Made by a program: the position numbers and the translations under genes. DNA of 64,000 nt from Athripsodes cinereus (lineage: Eukaryota > Arthropoda > Insecta > Trichoptera > Leptoceridae): the NCBI GenBank assembly GCA_947579605.1, contig OX388325.1, positions 12,829,572 to 12,893,571 of the forward strand. Direction: 5' to 3'. Numbering within the stretch: position 1 is the stretch's first letter; every line of letters starts with the position of its first letter. The notes under the pieces were generated by a model. The model was not told the DNA's origin. It worked only from the letters and a program-made list of their open reading frames with translations, and searched no databases. Shown one piece after another: positions 21,701 through 30,631 of this stretch.

Positions 21701-23874
21701 TTATAAATGAAAGAGTAGGTATGTAATTTTATAAATATTGACATTCATTGATTGTTAGGCAGTACGAAGTTTGCTGGGCTAGCTAGTGATAAAATAAATG
21801 GCTATTTTTTTTCCCTTAAATCGTAACCAAATTTACACAAATCTTTTTTGATGTCTTCAATCAAATTTCTTTTGAGCGTTCATGTTTGTAAATTCACTAT
21901 TTATTGTATTTATTTATTCATCATAATTCAACAAAAGGAATAAAATAAATATTTAATTTTAAAAATAGCTGCAATCCTATTGATTTTGAATATTTTTATT
22001 CAGACAGCATCATAGTGCTGGTATTAAGTATCAAAAGATCTCCAATCAAAGCAGTGCCACTGAATTGTGTTTAAATTATCATTTGACACTTTACTGTACA
22101 CCTAGACATGTCTGATGTATAATCAAAGCAGTGCCACTGAATTGTGTTTAAATTATCATTTGACACTTTACTGTACACCTAGACATGTCTGATGTATAAT
22201 CAAAGCAGTGCCACTGAATTGTGTTTAAATTATCATTTGACACTTTACTGTACACCTAGACATGTCTGATGTATAATCAAAGCAGTGCCACTGAATTGTG
22301 TTTAAATTATCATTTGACACTTTACTGTACACCTAGACATGTCTGATGTATAATCAAAGCAGTGCCACTGAATTGTGTTTAAATTATCATTTGACACTTT
22401 ACTGTACACCTAGACATGTCTGATGTATAATCAAAGCAGTGCCACTGAATTGTGTTTAAATTATCATTTGACACTTTACTGTACACCTAGACATGTCTGA
22501 TGTATAATCAAAGCAGTGCCACTGAATTGTGTTTAAATTATCATTTGACACTTTACTGTACACCTAGACATGTCTGATGTATAATCAAAGCAGTGCCACT
22601 GAATTGTGTTTAAATTATCATTTGACACTTTACTGTACACCTAGACATGTCTGATGCATAATCAAAGCAGTGCCACTGAATTGTGTTTAAATTATCATTT
22701 GACACTTTACTGTACACCTAGACATGTCTGATGTATAATCAAAGCAGTGCCACTGAATTGTGTTTAAATTATCATTTGACACTTTACTGTACACCTAGAC
22801 ATGTCTGATGTATAATCAAAGCAGTGCCACTGAATTGTGTTTAAATTATCATTTGACACTTTACTGTACACCTAGACATGTCTGATGTATAATCAAAGCA
22901 GTGCCACTGAATTGTGTTTAAATTATCATTTGACACTTTACTGTACACCTAGACATGTCTGATGTATAATCAAAGCAGTGCCACTGAATTGTGTTTAAAT
23001 TATCATTTGACACTTTACTGTACACCTAGACATGTCTGATGTATAATCAAAGCAGTGCCACTGAATTGTGTTTAAATTATCATTTGACACTTTACTGTAC
23101 ACCTAGACATGTCTGATGTATAATTACCAGTGTTGCCAGGTGTTCTACCGAACCGCTCGGTATTTTAGTACCATGTTCGGTGTTCGGTTTGACAAGAATA
23201 CCGAAGTATGGGCGGTTCGGTATTTTTTTCTGATTAAGTTTTCTCCCTAATAAACGACATAAGCCCTAACTTGAAACAGATAATTAAAACGATAAAGGCA
23301 GTACCAATGTAGTAATGCTTATGTGGAAAGAGTATTTAGCCATATGAATTATTTGTGGACGAACAGCCGTAATAAATTAAGTGTGGACATGGTGAAAGAC
23401 GAATTATGTATACGATGTAATATCAATCTGACATGTCGCAAAATGCATGAGGCAGTTATTAAAGCAAATAAGACATTGCTGGAAGCGTGCATTTGTGAGA
23501 AAAATATTATATTTATTAGTTAAGGTAGCTAGTTGCTCTTGTGCAATGGCACTTTGTATTTTAAGGTCATAATATAGATCAACGATTAAAATTTTTTTTT
23601 GCTCAATGTTCGGTAATTTTTTGGAAAGGACCTGACAACCCTGATAACTACTCACTGAGTGAAGCAAAATTAGTGATTAATTTGGTTTTTGGTCACACAT
23701 TTGAGACATTGTTTATTTACATTGTATTCTTTATATTTACAGAAAGTCGCTGAACAAGATACCGTTCTAAACAATTTGTGGAAATGGTTTTTAGCAGATC
23801 ATAGTCAAATCAAATTGTTGAATAACAAATATCAACTGAGAGATATGAAACCAATTAAACCTTTCAAGACATAA
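12748..23874 (+). CDS. HAUS3: HAUS augmin-like complex subunit 3 (dim gamma-tubulin 3)
   Basis: Augmin binds spindle microtubules and recruits gamma-tubulin rings for branching nucleation. Ten coding exons fit GT-AG sites and phases: 12748-12911, 13249-13470, 14524-14707, 15253-15476, 16728-16838, 17919-18077, 18583-18760, 19680-19900, 20945-21110, 23743-23874 (586 codons plus stop; the human protein is about 600). Recognition rests on the N-terminal pattern F.WLLDEDNEILNWFYNNI, the exon 4 block FFSQMPLEDYF, which aligns with FLSQFSLEKYL of vertebrate HAUS3, and a long helical Glu/Lys-rich body expected of this coiled-coil subunit. The start is the first ATG (CAAAATGG) and begins the conserved domain. 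Exon 8 is uncertain: its first 145 bases also read convincingly in another frame (see findings). Introns 2-9 are full of mobile DNA. Confidence 0.85.
13480..14140 (+). mobile_element. LINE C-terminus plus 3' UTR in HAUS3 intron 2
   Basis: The peptide at 13488-13679 contains VRLFNNLPVHLNSLDFLCFKREVKKYL, here cited as motif positions around FNNLPVHL and FKREVKKYL, the typical last segment of CR1/Jockey-like LINE ORF2. About 460 bp of T-rich 3' untranslated sequence follows, ending in GTAAAGGACCTGCGGGAGAT and an AATAAAGAATA tail near 14128. It is 5'-truncated. Confidence 0.65.
14141..14523. other. Rest of HAUS3 intron 2
   Basis: Contains a C-rich stretch (14250-14350) and then a LINE-like 3' terminus with 'CCTGAAGATGCCTACAAGTATAGGCGAAAACG' character near 14393-14430. 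No exon is required here by the reading frame. Confidence 0.35.
14975..15115 (+). mobile_element. LINE 3'-UTR tail in HAUS3 intron 3
   Basis: The motif TTGGAAGATATCGCTTCTGC followed by AAACTTGCCCATTGCATA and a GTGCAATAAAGTTTATTATTATT tail is one of several copies of a LINE 3' end in this window (others near 38925, 52033 and, reversed, 61140-61200). Confidence 0.55.
15487..15692 (+). mobile_element. Short nonautonomous Helitron in HAUS3 intron 4
   Basis: Starts TCTATACTAATACATATTAC after an A and ends GATCGCTAGT before a T, matching the Helitron 5'-TC...CTAGT-3' rule with insertion between A and T. The interior AAACTACTGAACCGATTTG and GGTGCTATAGGCTATAT is typical of lepidopteran Helitron relatives. 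It begins only 10 bases after the exon 4 donor site. Confidence 0.75.
15785..16020 (-). mobile_element. tRNA-derived SINE, minus strand
   Basis: Reversed, it begins near the tRNA-like region (GAGGTAATGCTCTTGTCTTTGA..GAGGTCCTTGATTCGATTCCC, cited by its B box GATTCGATTCC near 15970-15982) and runs into the shared tail ATTATACAAGATTCATATCTTAG. It lies in HAUS3 intron 4 and resembles the SINE at 4975-5205. Confidence 0.65.
16062..16485. mobile_element. MITE with about 40-bp terminal inverted repeats
   Basis: Left end CGGTCAATTTCTGCAATAGG and right end its reverse complement with a few changes; the match continues through the TATCCAGTAGTA block. Identical TATCTT occurs on both sides (16056-16061 and 16486-16491), a likely 6-bp target duplication. 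It is noncoding and in HAUS3 intron 4. Confidence 0.75.
16839..17918. other. HAUS3 intron 5 with LINE and SINE debris
   Basis: An (AT)n run lies at about 17081-17102. At 17225-17300 is a LINE tail of the 'GCGCCCTTGCGGTGGTTTGTACCACAAAATGGCGC' type, which recurs near 20095, 27800, 38170 and 40330. A tRNA-related SINE on the minus strand spans about 17725-17845 (GGGGAGTTTACCGGCACCTGG / GGTGTCGAACCACGGACC). No exon seen. Confidence 0.5.
18362..18425 (-). mobile_element. SINE fragment in HAUS3 intron 6
   Basis: The block CACCTTTCACAGTAAGCTTG..GAGTTTGCCAGCACCTGGGATCGAA repeats the SINE part at 17725-17790 (same ACCTTTCA.AGTAAGC start and GGCACCTGG.. core). It is truncated after the B-box-like GGATCGAA. 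Confidence 0.5.
18838..19530. mobile_element. Unclassified repeat split by an RTE-like LINE (HAUS3 intron 7)
   Basis: The left piece (about 18855-18955) has GGGGCGCTCACATTTGTTCA and a CAGTGATCACT palindrome. The right piece (19345-19440) has GATGAAAGGTCCTTTCACTG and ACGACCATAAACAAG. The reverse of both pieces occurs together at 59020-59215, which supports one repeat family interrupted here. The interrupting LINE is at 18956-19333. A third related copy surrounds the MITE at 25.6 kb. Confidence 0.5.
18956..19333 (-). mobile_element. RTE-like LINE fragment, RT C-terminus to 3' end
   Basis: The minus strand reads MYASETWTWLKKDESG, then the RSLRRMVGKKLRDRV, VNKLRWFGHVEQM and TWLDHVNQILKVGRVLS segments, with a frameshift near 19050. 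It is 5'- and 3'-truncated compared with the copy at 44615-45429 and is nested in an older repeat within HAUS3 intron 7. Confidence 0.8.
19901..20944. other. HAUS3 intron 8
   Basis: AT-rich. At 20055-20175 it carries a SINE/LINE tail (GAGCTAGTCCCAAACTAAGA joined to a GGCGCCCTTGAGGTCATG block), with (AT)n runs at 20032-20045 and 20148-20160. Nothing else is recognised before the exon 9 acceptor. Confidence 0.45.
21206..21787 (+). mobile_element. Nonautonomous Helitron in HAUS3 intron 9
   Basis: Begins TCTATATATATAAAAGAAAG, followed by GTTACACCATTTATAAATCAAGAATGGCTG and CCGATTTG, and ends with a GTTTGCTGGGCTAGCTAGT terminus (3' CTAGT). These are the standard hallmarks of a lepidopteran Helitron family. 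A reversed partial relative is at 59828-60180. There is no Rep-helicase ORF. Confidence 0.8.
22044..23121. repeat. 77-bp minisatellite, 14 tandem copies
   Basis: A 77-bp unit, beginning AATCAAAGCAGTGCCACTGA and ending ACATGTCTGATGTAT, repeats 14 times with constant period (starts at 22044, 22121, 22198 and so on). Copies look identical except for a single T-to-C change at 22657. The unit is not a multiple of three and carries no ORF. It lies in HAUS3 intron 9. Confidence 0.97.
23128..23643 (+). mobile_element. Internally deleted hAT transposon with transposase C-terminus
   Basis: Ends CAGTGTTGCCAGGTG and CCTGACAACCCTG are inverted and flanked by a near-identical 8-bp duplication, ATAATTAC (23120-23127) and ATAACTAC (23644-23651). 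Inside, 23310-23523 encodes a piece of the hAT dimerisation domain (YVERVFSHMNYLWT, then SRNKLSVDMVKDELCI). The rest of the transposase is missing. It abuts the end of the 77-bp array. Confidence 0.8.
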
Positions 23875-23946
23875 CTTAAATATCATAACAGTATGTACAT
23901 ACTTTAGAATATTTCTAACTTCTTTTTTATCCAACTGCGTTTGGAC

Positions 23947-24426
23947 CAGGGATGTTGCGAATATTCGCATCCGCATCCGCAAATGCGGAGCTTCCGCATG
24001 TATTTGGACAGCTGCATCCGCATCCGCAATAATCGATGCGGATGTTCATGCGGATGCGGATGTAAGACAAGTTGCGATAAGAAAGAAATGGGGCGGGGCC
24101 GGCGATAGGCGCGTGCCATTCGCACTTGATATTAACCAATGGGAACGATAGAATTGGTGACAAGATCCGACACGTTTTTATTTCTGCCGTTTTTATTTTA
24201 TTTTTGCAAATAACAAAAAAGAAAATAATATTTCGCCAAAAAATCCATAATATTATTGTAGCAACAATTTTGTCACATATTTGACAGTGGGATCTACCAA
24301 CTAAAATAGTTCCTACTTTTTTCTATAACATCTTAAACATCCGCATCCGCGAATGTGAGCCTTCAAAAATCTGCATCCGCATTCACATCCGCGGATGTGT
24401 AAAAATAGACATCCGCAACATCCCTG
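23947..24426. mobile_element. hAT MITE just after the HAUS3 stop
   Basis: A 480-bp element beginning CAGGGATGTTGCGAATATTC and ending in the inverted CATCCCTG, flanked by a perfect 8-bp duplication GTTTGGAC (23939-23946 and 24427-24434). The termini contain strings of ATCCGC/GCGGAT hexamers. It starts 72 bases after the HAUS3 stop codon, so it probably lies in the 3' UTR or at the polyadenylation region. Open frames in it are chance products of the hexamers. Confidence 0.92.
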
Positions 24427-24716
24427 GTTTGGACCGATCGGCAGATGAAAATAATGGTTGGTTCTACTACTACTACTACTACTATACCATCACAGCATGG
24501 CCTACGAGAGGGATGACTAGCAGACTAACCGCATGTAATAAACATGTAGGCTGTTCTCTATATAGCAATATTTTTTTTTATTGAGTATACAAATTTAATA
24601 ACCTTAAACATAATCTTATCACAATATTAAATAATAGTGTTCATGTATTTTACTGTTTTACCCTCCTTAAAAAGTAAACTTGCTTAAAGGAGGGGAGCAG
24701 ATTACATTGTATAAAC

Positions 24717-24916
24717 CAGTGGTTCCCAAAGTTGACTAAGACCCGACCCATCTAACAAAAATTTACAATCTTGAGACCCACCTTATAGTTTTATTTTACT
24801 AAGTTGTTTCAACTGGAAGGATATATTTTTGTTTCCAATTTTTCTTTATTACAGTTTCAGCATCCAATTAGGGCCCACTCAATATTCGGTCGCGACCCGT
24901 AGTTTGGGAAACACTG
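24717..24916. mobile_element. 200-bp hAT MITE
   Basis: Ends CAGTGGTTCCCAAAGT and, inverted, CAGTGTTTCCCAAAC. A perfect 8-bp target duplication GTATAAAC flanks it (24709-24716 and 24917-24924). It is noncoding and intergenic, between HAUS3 and CkIIbeta. Confidence 0.92.
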
Positions 24917-24924
24917 GTATAAAC

Positions 24925-25420
24925 CATAATATAATTATACATAGGTAGGCACAACAACACTTATTTTATAGGTTTGCATTAATTGTTTCTAAATTGTGGG
25001 GCCTTAATATCGTGGCACAGATCTCTCGCTTCTTCTGATTGGATTTGGCGCAATGTTGTATTGTTTAACCATGGTTTTCTGTTTGAGATGTATTAAAGAT
25101 ATAAAGAGTCTTATTCTATTCCGGGATCTCCAGAAAGTTATTGAGATATTTTTCTGTTATATTTTTATTCATTCACATTGTATTTCCAAGTTTTGTTTTC
25201 ATGTTAATAAATGAAATAAAGCCAATTCAAACTATTTCATTGTGTTGTACTACTACTACTATTAATGTACCTTCGCAGCATTATCCACAAATGAGGCAGC
25301 CAATGGACTGTAATTTATATTTCATTATTTCCCACCTGCTGCTGACTTACTGCACCTTCATAACACAAGCATATTGCATACTGTGGAGGCTGAAGTATGT
25401 TAAAAATGCCGGTGGAGTCG
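24925..25420. other. Intergenic DNA with dispersed repeat
   Basis: No gene seen. The stretch 25240-25400 (after a TACTACTACTACTA run) carries a piece resembling the dispersed repeat with CCACAAATG, GCAGC and GCATACTGTGGAGG blocks that recurs near 52510. Confidence 0.35.
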
Positions 25421-26245
25421 TCGCTAGTGATCACTATTGATGAAACACCTTTTCATTTCGGAGGATCATCCAGAGTGATCACTGAAAATGAATAAATGTG
25501 AACGCCTCTTTTGATGAAAAGTTCTTTCAGTTTAGTTAAAAATTTGTTAAAATTGCAAAAATTATGGACACAGCTGGATGAAAAGTTATATCTTGAAGAT
25601 CAATAGACCATTAAAGGTCATGTGGTCTTGTCTATGGATTTGCTTTTGCTTGGGGGGCAAACAGTCAGATTGCGCAAATCATCCTTGTAGGATGTTATGC
25701 CATAAGAGAAAAAAAAGAAAGTCAGACGACAAAATAATAACAAAATCGACACTGACAGTTTTTTTGATTATCAGGTATTCTTTAGGCGTTCCACCTAATA
25801 GACCATTAAAGGTCACGTGGTCTTGTCTATGGATTTGCTTTTGCTTGGGGGGCAAACAGTCAGATTGCGCAAATCATCCTTGTAGGATGTTATGCCATAA
25901 GAGAAAAAAAAGAAAGTCAGACGACAAAATAATAACAAAATCGACACTGACAGTTTTTTTGATTATTAGGTATTTTTTAGGCGTTCCACCTAATATTACA
26001 CCGTAATCGTCTGTTGTGTTGGGATGCCTGATGCCCCTCAATGATTTTTCTGTGACGTCATCCTTTAATGGTCTATATTACACCGTAATCGTCTGTTGTG
26101 TTGGGATGCCTGATGCCCCTCAATGATTTTTCTGTGACGTCATCCTTTAATGGTCTATTGACAATTTTGTCCAGCTGTGTGGACGCAACTTTTGATACTC
26201 TGGATGTTCATCCAAAGTGAAACAGTTGGAATGCTTCTTTAAATA
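25421..26245. mobile_element. Older inverted-repeat element hosting a self-inserted MITE
   Basis: Outside the inner MITE the flanks mirror each other: TATGGACACAGCTGGATG on the left against CCAGCTGTGTGGACGC on the right. The left end carries the GTGATCACT..GAGGATCATCCAGAG block shared with 18855-18955 and 59140-59215. This is probably a decayed copy of that family into which the GACCATTAAAGG MITE inserted near its centre. Confidence 0.55.
25606..26155. mobile_element. MITE with GACCATTAAAGG ends, containing a second full copy of itself
   Basis: The layout is A-A-B-B: two 195-bp left halves (25606-25800 and 25801-25995) followed by two roughly 82-bp right halves. The inner copy (25801-26073) is a complete element with GACCATTAAAGG termini inserted in the outer one, flanked by a 2-bp AT/TA duplication (alignment ambiguous). 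The outer copy is likewise flanked by AT/TA. The two left halves differ by only a few bases. A two-base TA-type duplication suggests a Tc1/mariner-like origin. Confidence 0.85.
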
Positions 26246-26401
26246 CTTAATAAGCCTACAGAGGGTATTGTTTATTTTTGTAGAGGATACAAAACACATT
26301 CAAATTTAATGCGTGTCTATGGTTTGTAGTGATCATAAACAACACAATTGTATTATGTCTATGGTAAAAATATAAAAGAAAATGTCATATATTTGTTCCG
26401 T

Positions 26402-26563
26402 TCAGTTGGTATCAATGCTTCTGAGAAGTTTCATTGGATTGTGCTGCATTCAGAGGAGTCTCGCTCGGCTCACTTTTGTACCATATCGGTTAACATCGGC
26501 TCGGTGTTCGGATTCTGAACAAGGGGTAAAGACAAGCGTGGTGGCTAATCGCGGTACAAAAAG
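26402..26563 (+). promoter_or_regulatory. Candidate 5' UTR exon and initiator of CkIIbeta
   Basis: TTCAGTTGG near 26401 fits the arthropod initiator (TCAGT). The following sequence is GC-richer than its surroundings and ends in a good donor (AAAAG|GTAACG, exon end 26563). The coding exon at 26783 opens right after an acceptor (TTTATAG) four bases before the ATG, so a separate noncoding exon must exist. This is the nearest plausible one; there is no transcript evidence. Confidence 0.4.
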
Positions 26564-26786
26564 GTAACGAAATTAGGCATAAAATTAATAAGTTCAAACC
26601 GATTATTACAAAATATAAACGTGTCAACAATAAAATTAACTCAAACCTATATAACTGTAATTTTAAATCTCTCCAAAATGCTACAATAGAGATTCTTTAG
26701 TCAAATAAAAGTAGTGCTGTGTTCTCGTGAATGTGTATTATTATTGATGTTTTTTTTTACAATTTTCTTGTTAATTTTATAGAAAA

Positions 26787-29700
26787 ATGAGCAGTTCAGA
26801 GGAAGTTTCCTGGATCTCATGGTTTTGCGGACTGCGAGGGAATGAATTCTTTTGTGAGGTGAGCTTTAATTTCGGTGGAAAATGCATTTGAAACACGTCG
26901 TGTTCATAAACGTCAAAAGTGATTATGGATGAGTAATGGCGGCTACGTCTTGTTTATATTAATTTTAAACTTGATAATAACATTTAACAACCTCTAACCT
27001 TAATTTAAAATACAGAAAAAATAACAATTTAACCTTTTAAATAGTCAGATCGGGCGTACAACATAACCTATCTTCTCTCTCTGTGCCATGATTGTGGCAT
27101 TGACTCATACAACATTCTAAAGAGTTTGCATTAAATTATTTTTCATATTTATCGATGTTTTTACATAACAATGCCTGGATGGACGCATTCTAATTCAATC
27201 CATTACACAATTGATCCAATATTTACTTGAAATAGGACGCTGTGTATGTAATTATTCCCTCATAGAAACACCTACATCAAAATTTATTGGAAGTACAGAT
27301 TATTTATTAAGGCCATGTTATTTGAATCGTCCTACACTTGTTATCACACATCTGTTGTATTTTTACTGCTGAACATTGTGAAAATACAATATATTTGCTA
27401 TTTATTTATCTCAAATGCTTAAATAATACTGTAGGTATATTAAAGTGTAAGAAATGGTAGGAGTCCAAGAACTATTTGGATCATATTATCAAGGAAGGTC
27501 ATATATTGAGTGAGAAAATTGAAGTATGAATGTGGAGTATGTGAAAGAAGTATATAAGGATAGTTTGATGTAGGATTCTGTTATCTCCGCTTACCCCTCT
27601 TGGGATATGGTGTGAGGATGTCATCTCTATGGAACTGGCCGTGAATAGACTTACTGAGCCCAATAGAGCCGGTAAGTCCAACTTCTACGAGAGGGCCTTT
27701 GGTGTTGTAGGACCAGTTATGTGGAATCGCCTACCGGTGCTGCTGAGAGATGGTCAGACGGTCACTAGCTTCAGAGGCAAATTAAAAACTAAACTCTTCA
27801 CTGGCGCCCTTGAGACGGTCCAGAGACTGTAAAACGGCGTCATAAATAAAATAAAATCATCCAAAATCATCATCATCATCTTGATTTCCGCACTATTCCC
27901 AAAATGTTTGTGGTTTCCTTGGATTAATATAGGTTTTCTACCCTTTGTTCTAAATAAAATAGGGAATTTTAAGAGCATTTGTTGGTTTGAAAAATTAAAA
28001 AGAGTGCAGAAATCTTAAAACCTCTGATACCAGCAATCTTGATAGCTGTTATGAGGGGTATATTAATTAAATAAATTATAAATATATGCAAATTATATAA
28101 AAATTAAATGTTTTATTCATAAAACGATGAGACGTACTGCCGCCCATCCTGAATGTCTTAATATTCTCTCTGTCTGGAGAGGACGACTTGCATGTTTATT
28201 GCCAGTGGTATAGAAAGACAGGCCTCTAGTAATACTTGTTTTTGTATTATAGGTTGACGAGGACTACATACAGGACAAGTTCAACTTAACTGGTTTAAAT
28301 GAGCAGGTGCCTCACTACAGACAGGCCTTGGACATGATACTGGACCTAGAGCCAGATGATGATCTGGAGGACAACCCTAATCACTCGGATCTCATCGAGC
28401 AGGCCTCTGAGATGCTGTACGGGCTCATACACGCCAGATATATCCTCACCAATAAGGGAATAGGACAGATGTTAGAGAAATATCAGACGGGGGAGTTTGG
28501 ACACTGTCCCAGGGTATACTGTGAAGGACAGAGCATGTTGCCCATTGGTAAACTATTTATTTATTTCTGTTGTGTCCTCCACAAACACCAACTATTCTCT
28601 TACTTTTCTGGTGTTAAACTGTAAATTCATCACAATAGGTCATTTATACCTGAGATATCTCTCCCTCTCTTCAGTCTGAATAGCCCCTCATGGACAACCC
28701 CGCACTATTGTATTTCGCTCTCTCAGGTGTACTGCATTGTAAAATGACAGAGCGCCTGCTAGAACGCTTTAATGCATTGTTTTTCTGTCTATGTGTCTCT
28801 GAAAACACATAAAATTATGATGTGCATGTATAAAAATTATGTCAAACTATTGTTAAAGCAAAAAGCTTCATTGTAACTTTATATTGTTTTAAAAAAGGTG
28901 TGATAAAGATTAAGCAGCAATGAGAAACTTTGGACTGCTGTTCTGAAAAATAACATTTCTCAACATAATTAATTGTGTAGTTTTGCTCTTACATACAGAC
29001 ATGATTAATGTGTTGATAATTTCCAGGTTTATCGGATGTGCCCGGCGAGGCGATGGTGAAATCCTACTGTCCCAAATGTATGGACGTGTACTCCCCAAAG
29101 TCATCTCGTCATCACCATACTGACGGAGCCTATTTTGGAACGGGCTTCCCGCACATGGTGTTTATGGTGCATCCTGAGTACAGGCCCAAGAGGCCAGTCA
29201 ACCAATTCATTCCTAGGTAAGAATAGTTATATTGTACTTATATATTGGACGAAGTGTAGCAACCGACTGAGAGAACCTCACAAGAGACAGACTCAAAGCA
29301 TCTCCTATTTAACCATGTTCCCCCACCACAACGTCTCAGTTCTAGACAATCTTTTTTAAACTCCTCATCCTCACTGACGGGCCCTGCTCCCTCTGAACGC
29401 CTACGTAGGTGGGCGGAGGATCCGCAAATAAGCAAACCTTTCCTATCCCAAGAACACCTTGCTGCAGGAGGCAATCTTGACTATGGGACATGGAAAACCC
29501 TAAATCGACTGAGATCTGGTGTAGGAAACTGCCGCGACAATAGAGAACGATGGGGCTTCCTACAGGACGAATCCGGAGCATGGACTGTGGTGCAGCACAG
29601 ACTATGCCACACTTGTTGGAATGTCCATTGTGCCCTGTCACTTGCATTATGGAGGATATTTTTGACGCATCTCCACCTGCTGTGCGTTTTGCGCAGTACT

Positions 29701-30205
29701 GGAGATCAGTTTGATGGGTTTTTTCTCTGGGTTTCGACACGATAAATAAATAAATTGTACTTATTATTTATTGATTTGGCGGTAACGTTGTGGTTGTTTC
29801 TAAACATAATTACAAATGTTTGGAGTCATAAAACTTTGCTAATACCACTATTATTATACGCGCGACCAAGGTTTCAACAGGTATTCTGTCATTCTCAAGC
29901 ATGAGAAGCCGCGTGTTGAGTAAGAGCAACTGACGTACGTGTATGAGAGACTGTATGAATGTGGAGGAAGCGAAGGAAGTGTGTAAAGATAGATCTGTTT
30001 GGCATTCTGTTCTCTCTGCCTACCCCACTTGGGACACGGCGTGAGGGTATAGTATAGTACAGTACATTATGAAATATTTGTGTTTGTTTTCAGACTATAT
30101 GGTTTCAAAATCCACCCCCTGGCATATCAGATACAACAGCAGACGGCTTCTACATTCAAACCACCAATGAGATATCTCACCTCCAATGGAAAACGTAAGA
30201 AATAA
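26787..30205 (+). CDS. CkIIbeta: Casein kinase 2 regulatory subunit beta
   Basis: CK2beta dimerises through a zinc ribbon and links two catalytic alpha subunits into the Ser/Thr kinase holoenzyme of nucleus and cytoplasm. Coding exons 26787-26858, 28253-28547, 29027-29216 and 30094-30205 join in phase to 222 codons plus stop. The protein is nearly identical to animal CK2beta: [20 protein letters not shown] with the N-terminal autophosphorylation serines, the acidic loop [11 protein letters not shown], zinc cysteines in CPRVYC and CPKCMDVY, then [19 protein letters not shown]. The C-terminus (SNGKRKK) departs from the human end, and its last codons overlap a perfect donor-like AAAC|GTAAGA, so an alternative C-terminal exon downstream is possible. 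It lies head-to-tail downstream of HAUS3. Confidence 0.98.
26859..28252. other. CkIIbeta intron 1 with LINE remnants
   Basis: At 27470-27620 is an RTE-like 3' tail on the plus strand (GTGAGAAAATTGAAGTATGAATG..ATCTCCGCTTACCCCTC, cited by its ends). At 27628-27850 is a LINE ORF2 C-terminus (peptide with [16 protein letters not shown] and [11 protein letters not shown]) and its ACGGCGTCATAAATAAAAT tail. At 28128-28215 is a copy of the dispersed CCTGAATGTCTTAATATTC repeat. Confidence 0.6.
29235..29760 (+). mobile_element. Jockey-like LINE C-terminal fragment in CkIIbeta intron 3
   Basis: The plus strand carries a decayed peptide with [20 protein letters not shown] followed by a broken CHTC.NV.CALS region, the zinc-binding C-terminus of Jockey/Juan-like LINEs, and ends with an AATAAATAAATTG tail near 29745. 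Several frameshifts. Confidence 0.65.
29880..30070 (+). mobile_element. RTE-like LINE 3' tail in CkIIbeta intron 3
   Basis: Contains the conserved 3' block TGCCTACCCCACTTGGGACA followed by GGCGTGAGGGTATAGTATAGTACAGTACA, i.e. the ATAGT-rich tail seen on the copy at 44615. It ends about 24 bases before the CkIIbeta exon 4 acceptor. Confidence 0.7.
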
Positions 30206-30299
30206 CAATGAATACTTTAATACATTAATTAGTACTTCTAAAGACTGGGTTAATATTGTAACATAGAAACACTGGGAGACATTGTAAAGATCATTGAGA

Positions 30300-30545
30300 A
30301 GAATGTGTTGTAAAAGTCGGAGAGTGTAATAGTGTCATGTGAGAAGAGTGTATCAACAACAATTAAAGTCAATTAACTACGGTGATTTGAGCATGTGGAA
30401 AGAATGAATGAGGACGGAATGTCTAAGAAAATATTCAGGGATGCTGCATGGAGATGTGGTCGTCCAAAGATTAAAAGCCAAGATCATAATATAAACCAAT
30501 TTGTCCAGGACGTACTGTCGACTGTCTTGTTCCATGTCATCAAGT
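30300..30545 (+). mobile_element. RTE-like LINE fragment
   Basis: Reads as decayed RT C-terminal sequence: a GHVERMNEDGMSKKIF-like stretch followed by WRCGRPKIKSQDHNINQFVQ. It lies 3' of CkIIbeta, same strand. Confidence 0.55.
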
Positions 30546-30631
30546 AGGAATGCCTAATATTCGAAAAATCACCATTTTTGTAATTTTGTTATATTTATAT
30601 TATGCTTTAAAAACACAACAGAATGTGAAAT

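Noticed and set aside
22044..23121. Regular repeats resembling a CRISPR array
   Set aside because: The whole 77-bp unit repeats with no variable spacers, and the context is a eukaryotic intron; this is a minisatellite.
23904..24163. Overlapping minus-strand frames rich in Arg, Ile and Pro
   Set aside because: They arise from ATCCGC hexamers in the hAT MITE terminus.
25578..26006. 142-codon open frame as a possible new gene
   Set aside because: Fully explained by the duplicated left half of the self-inserted MITE; no domain or splice context.
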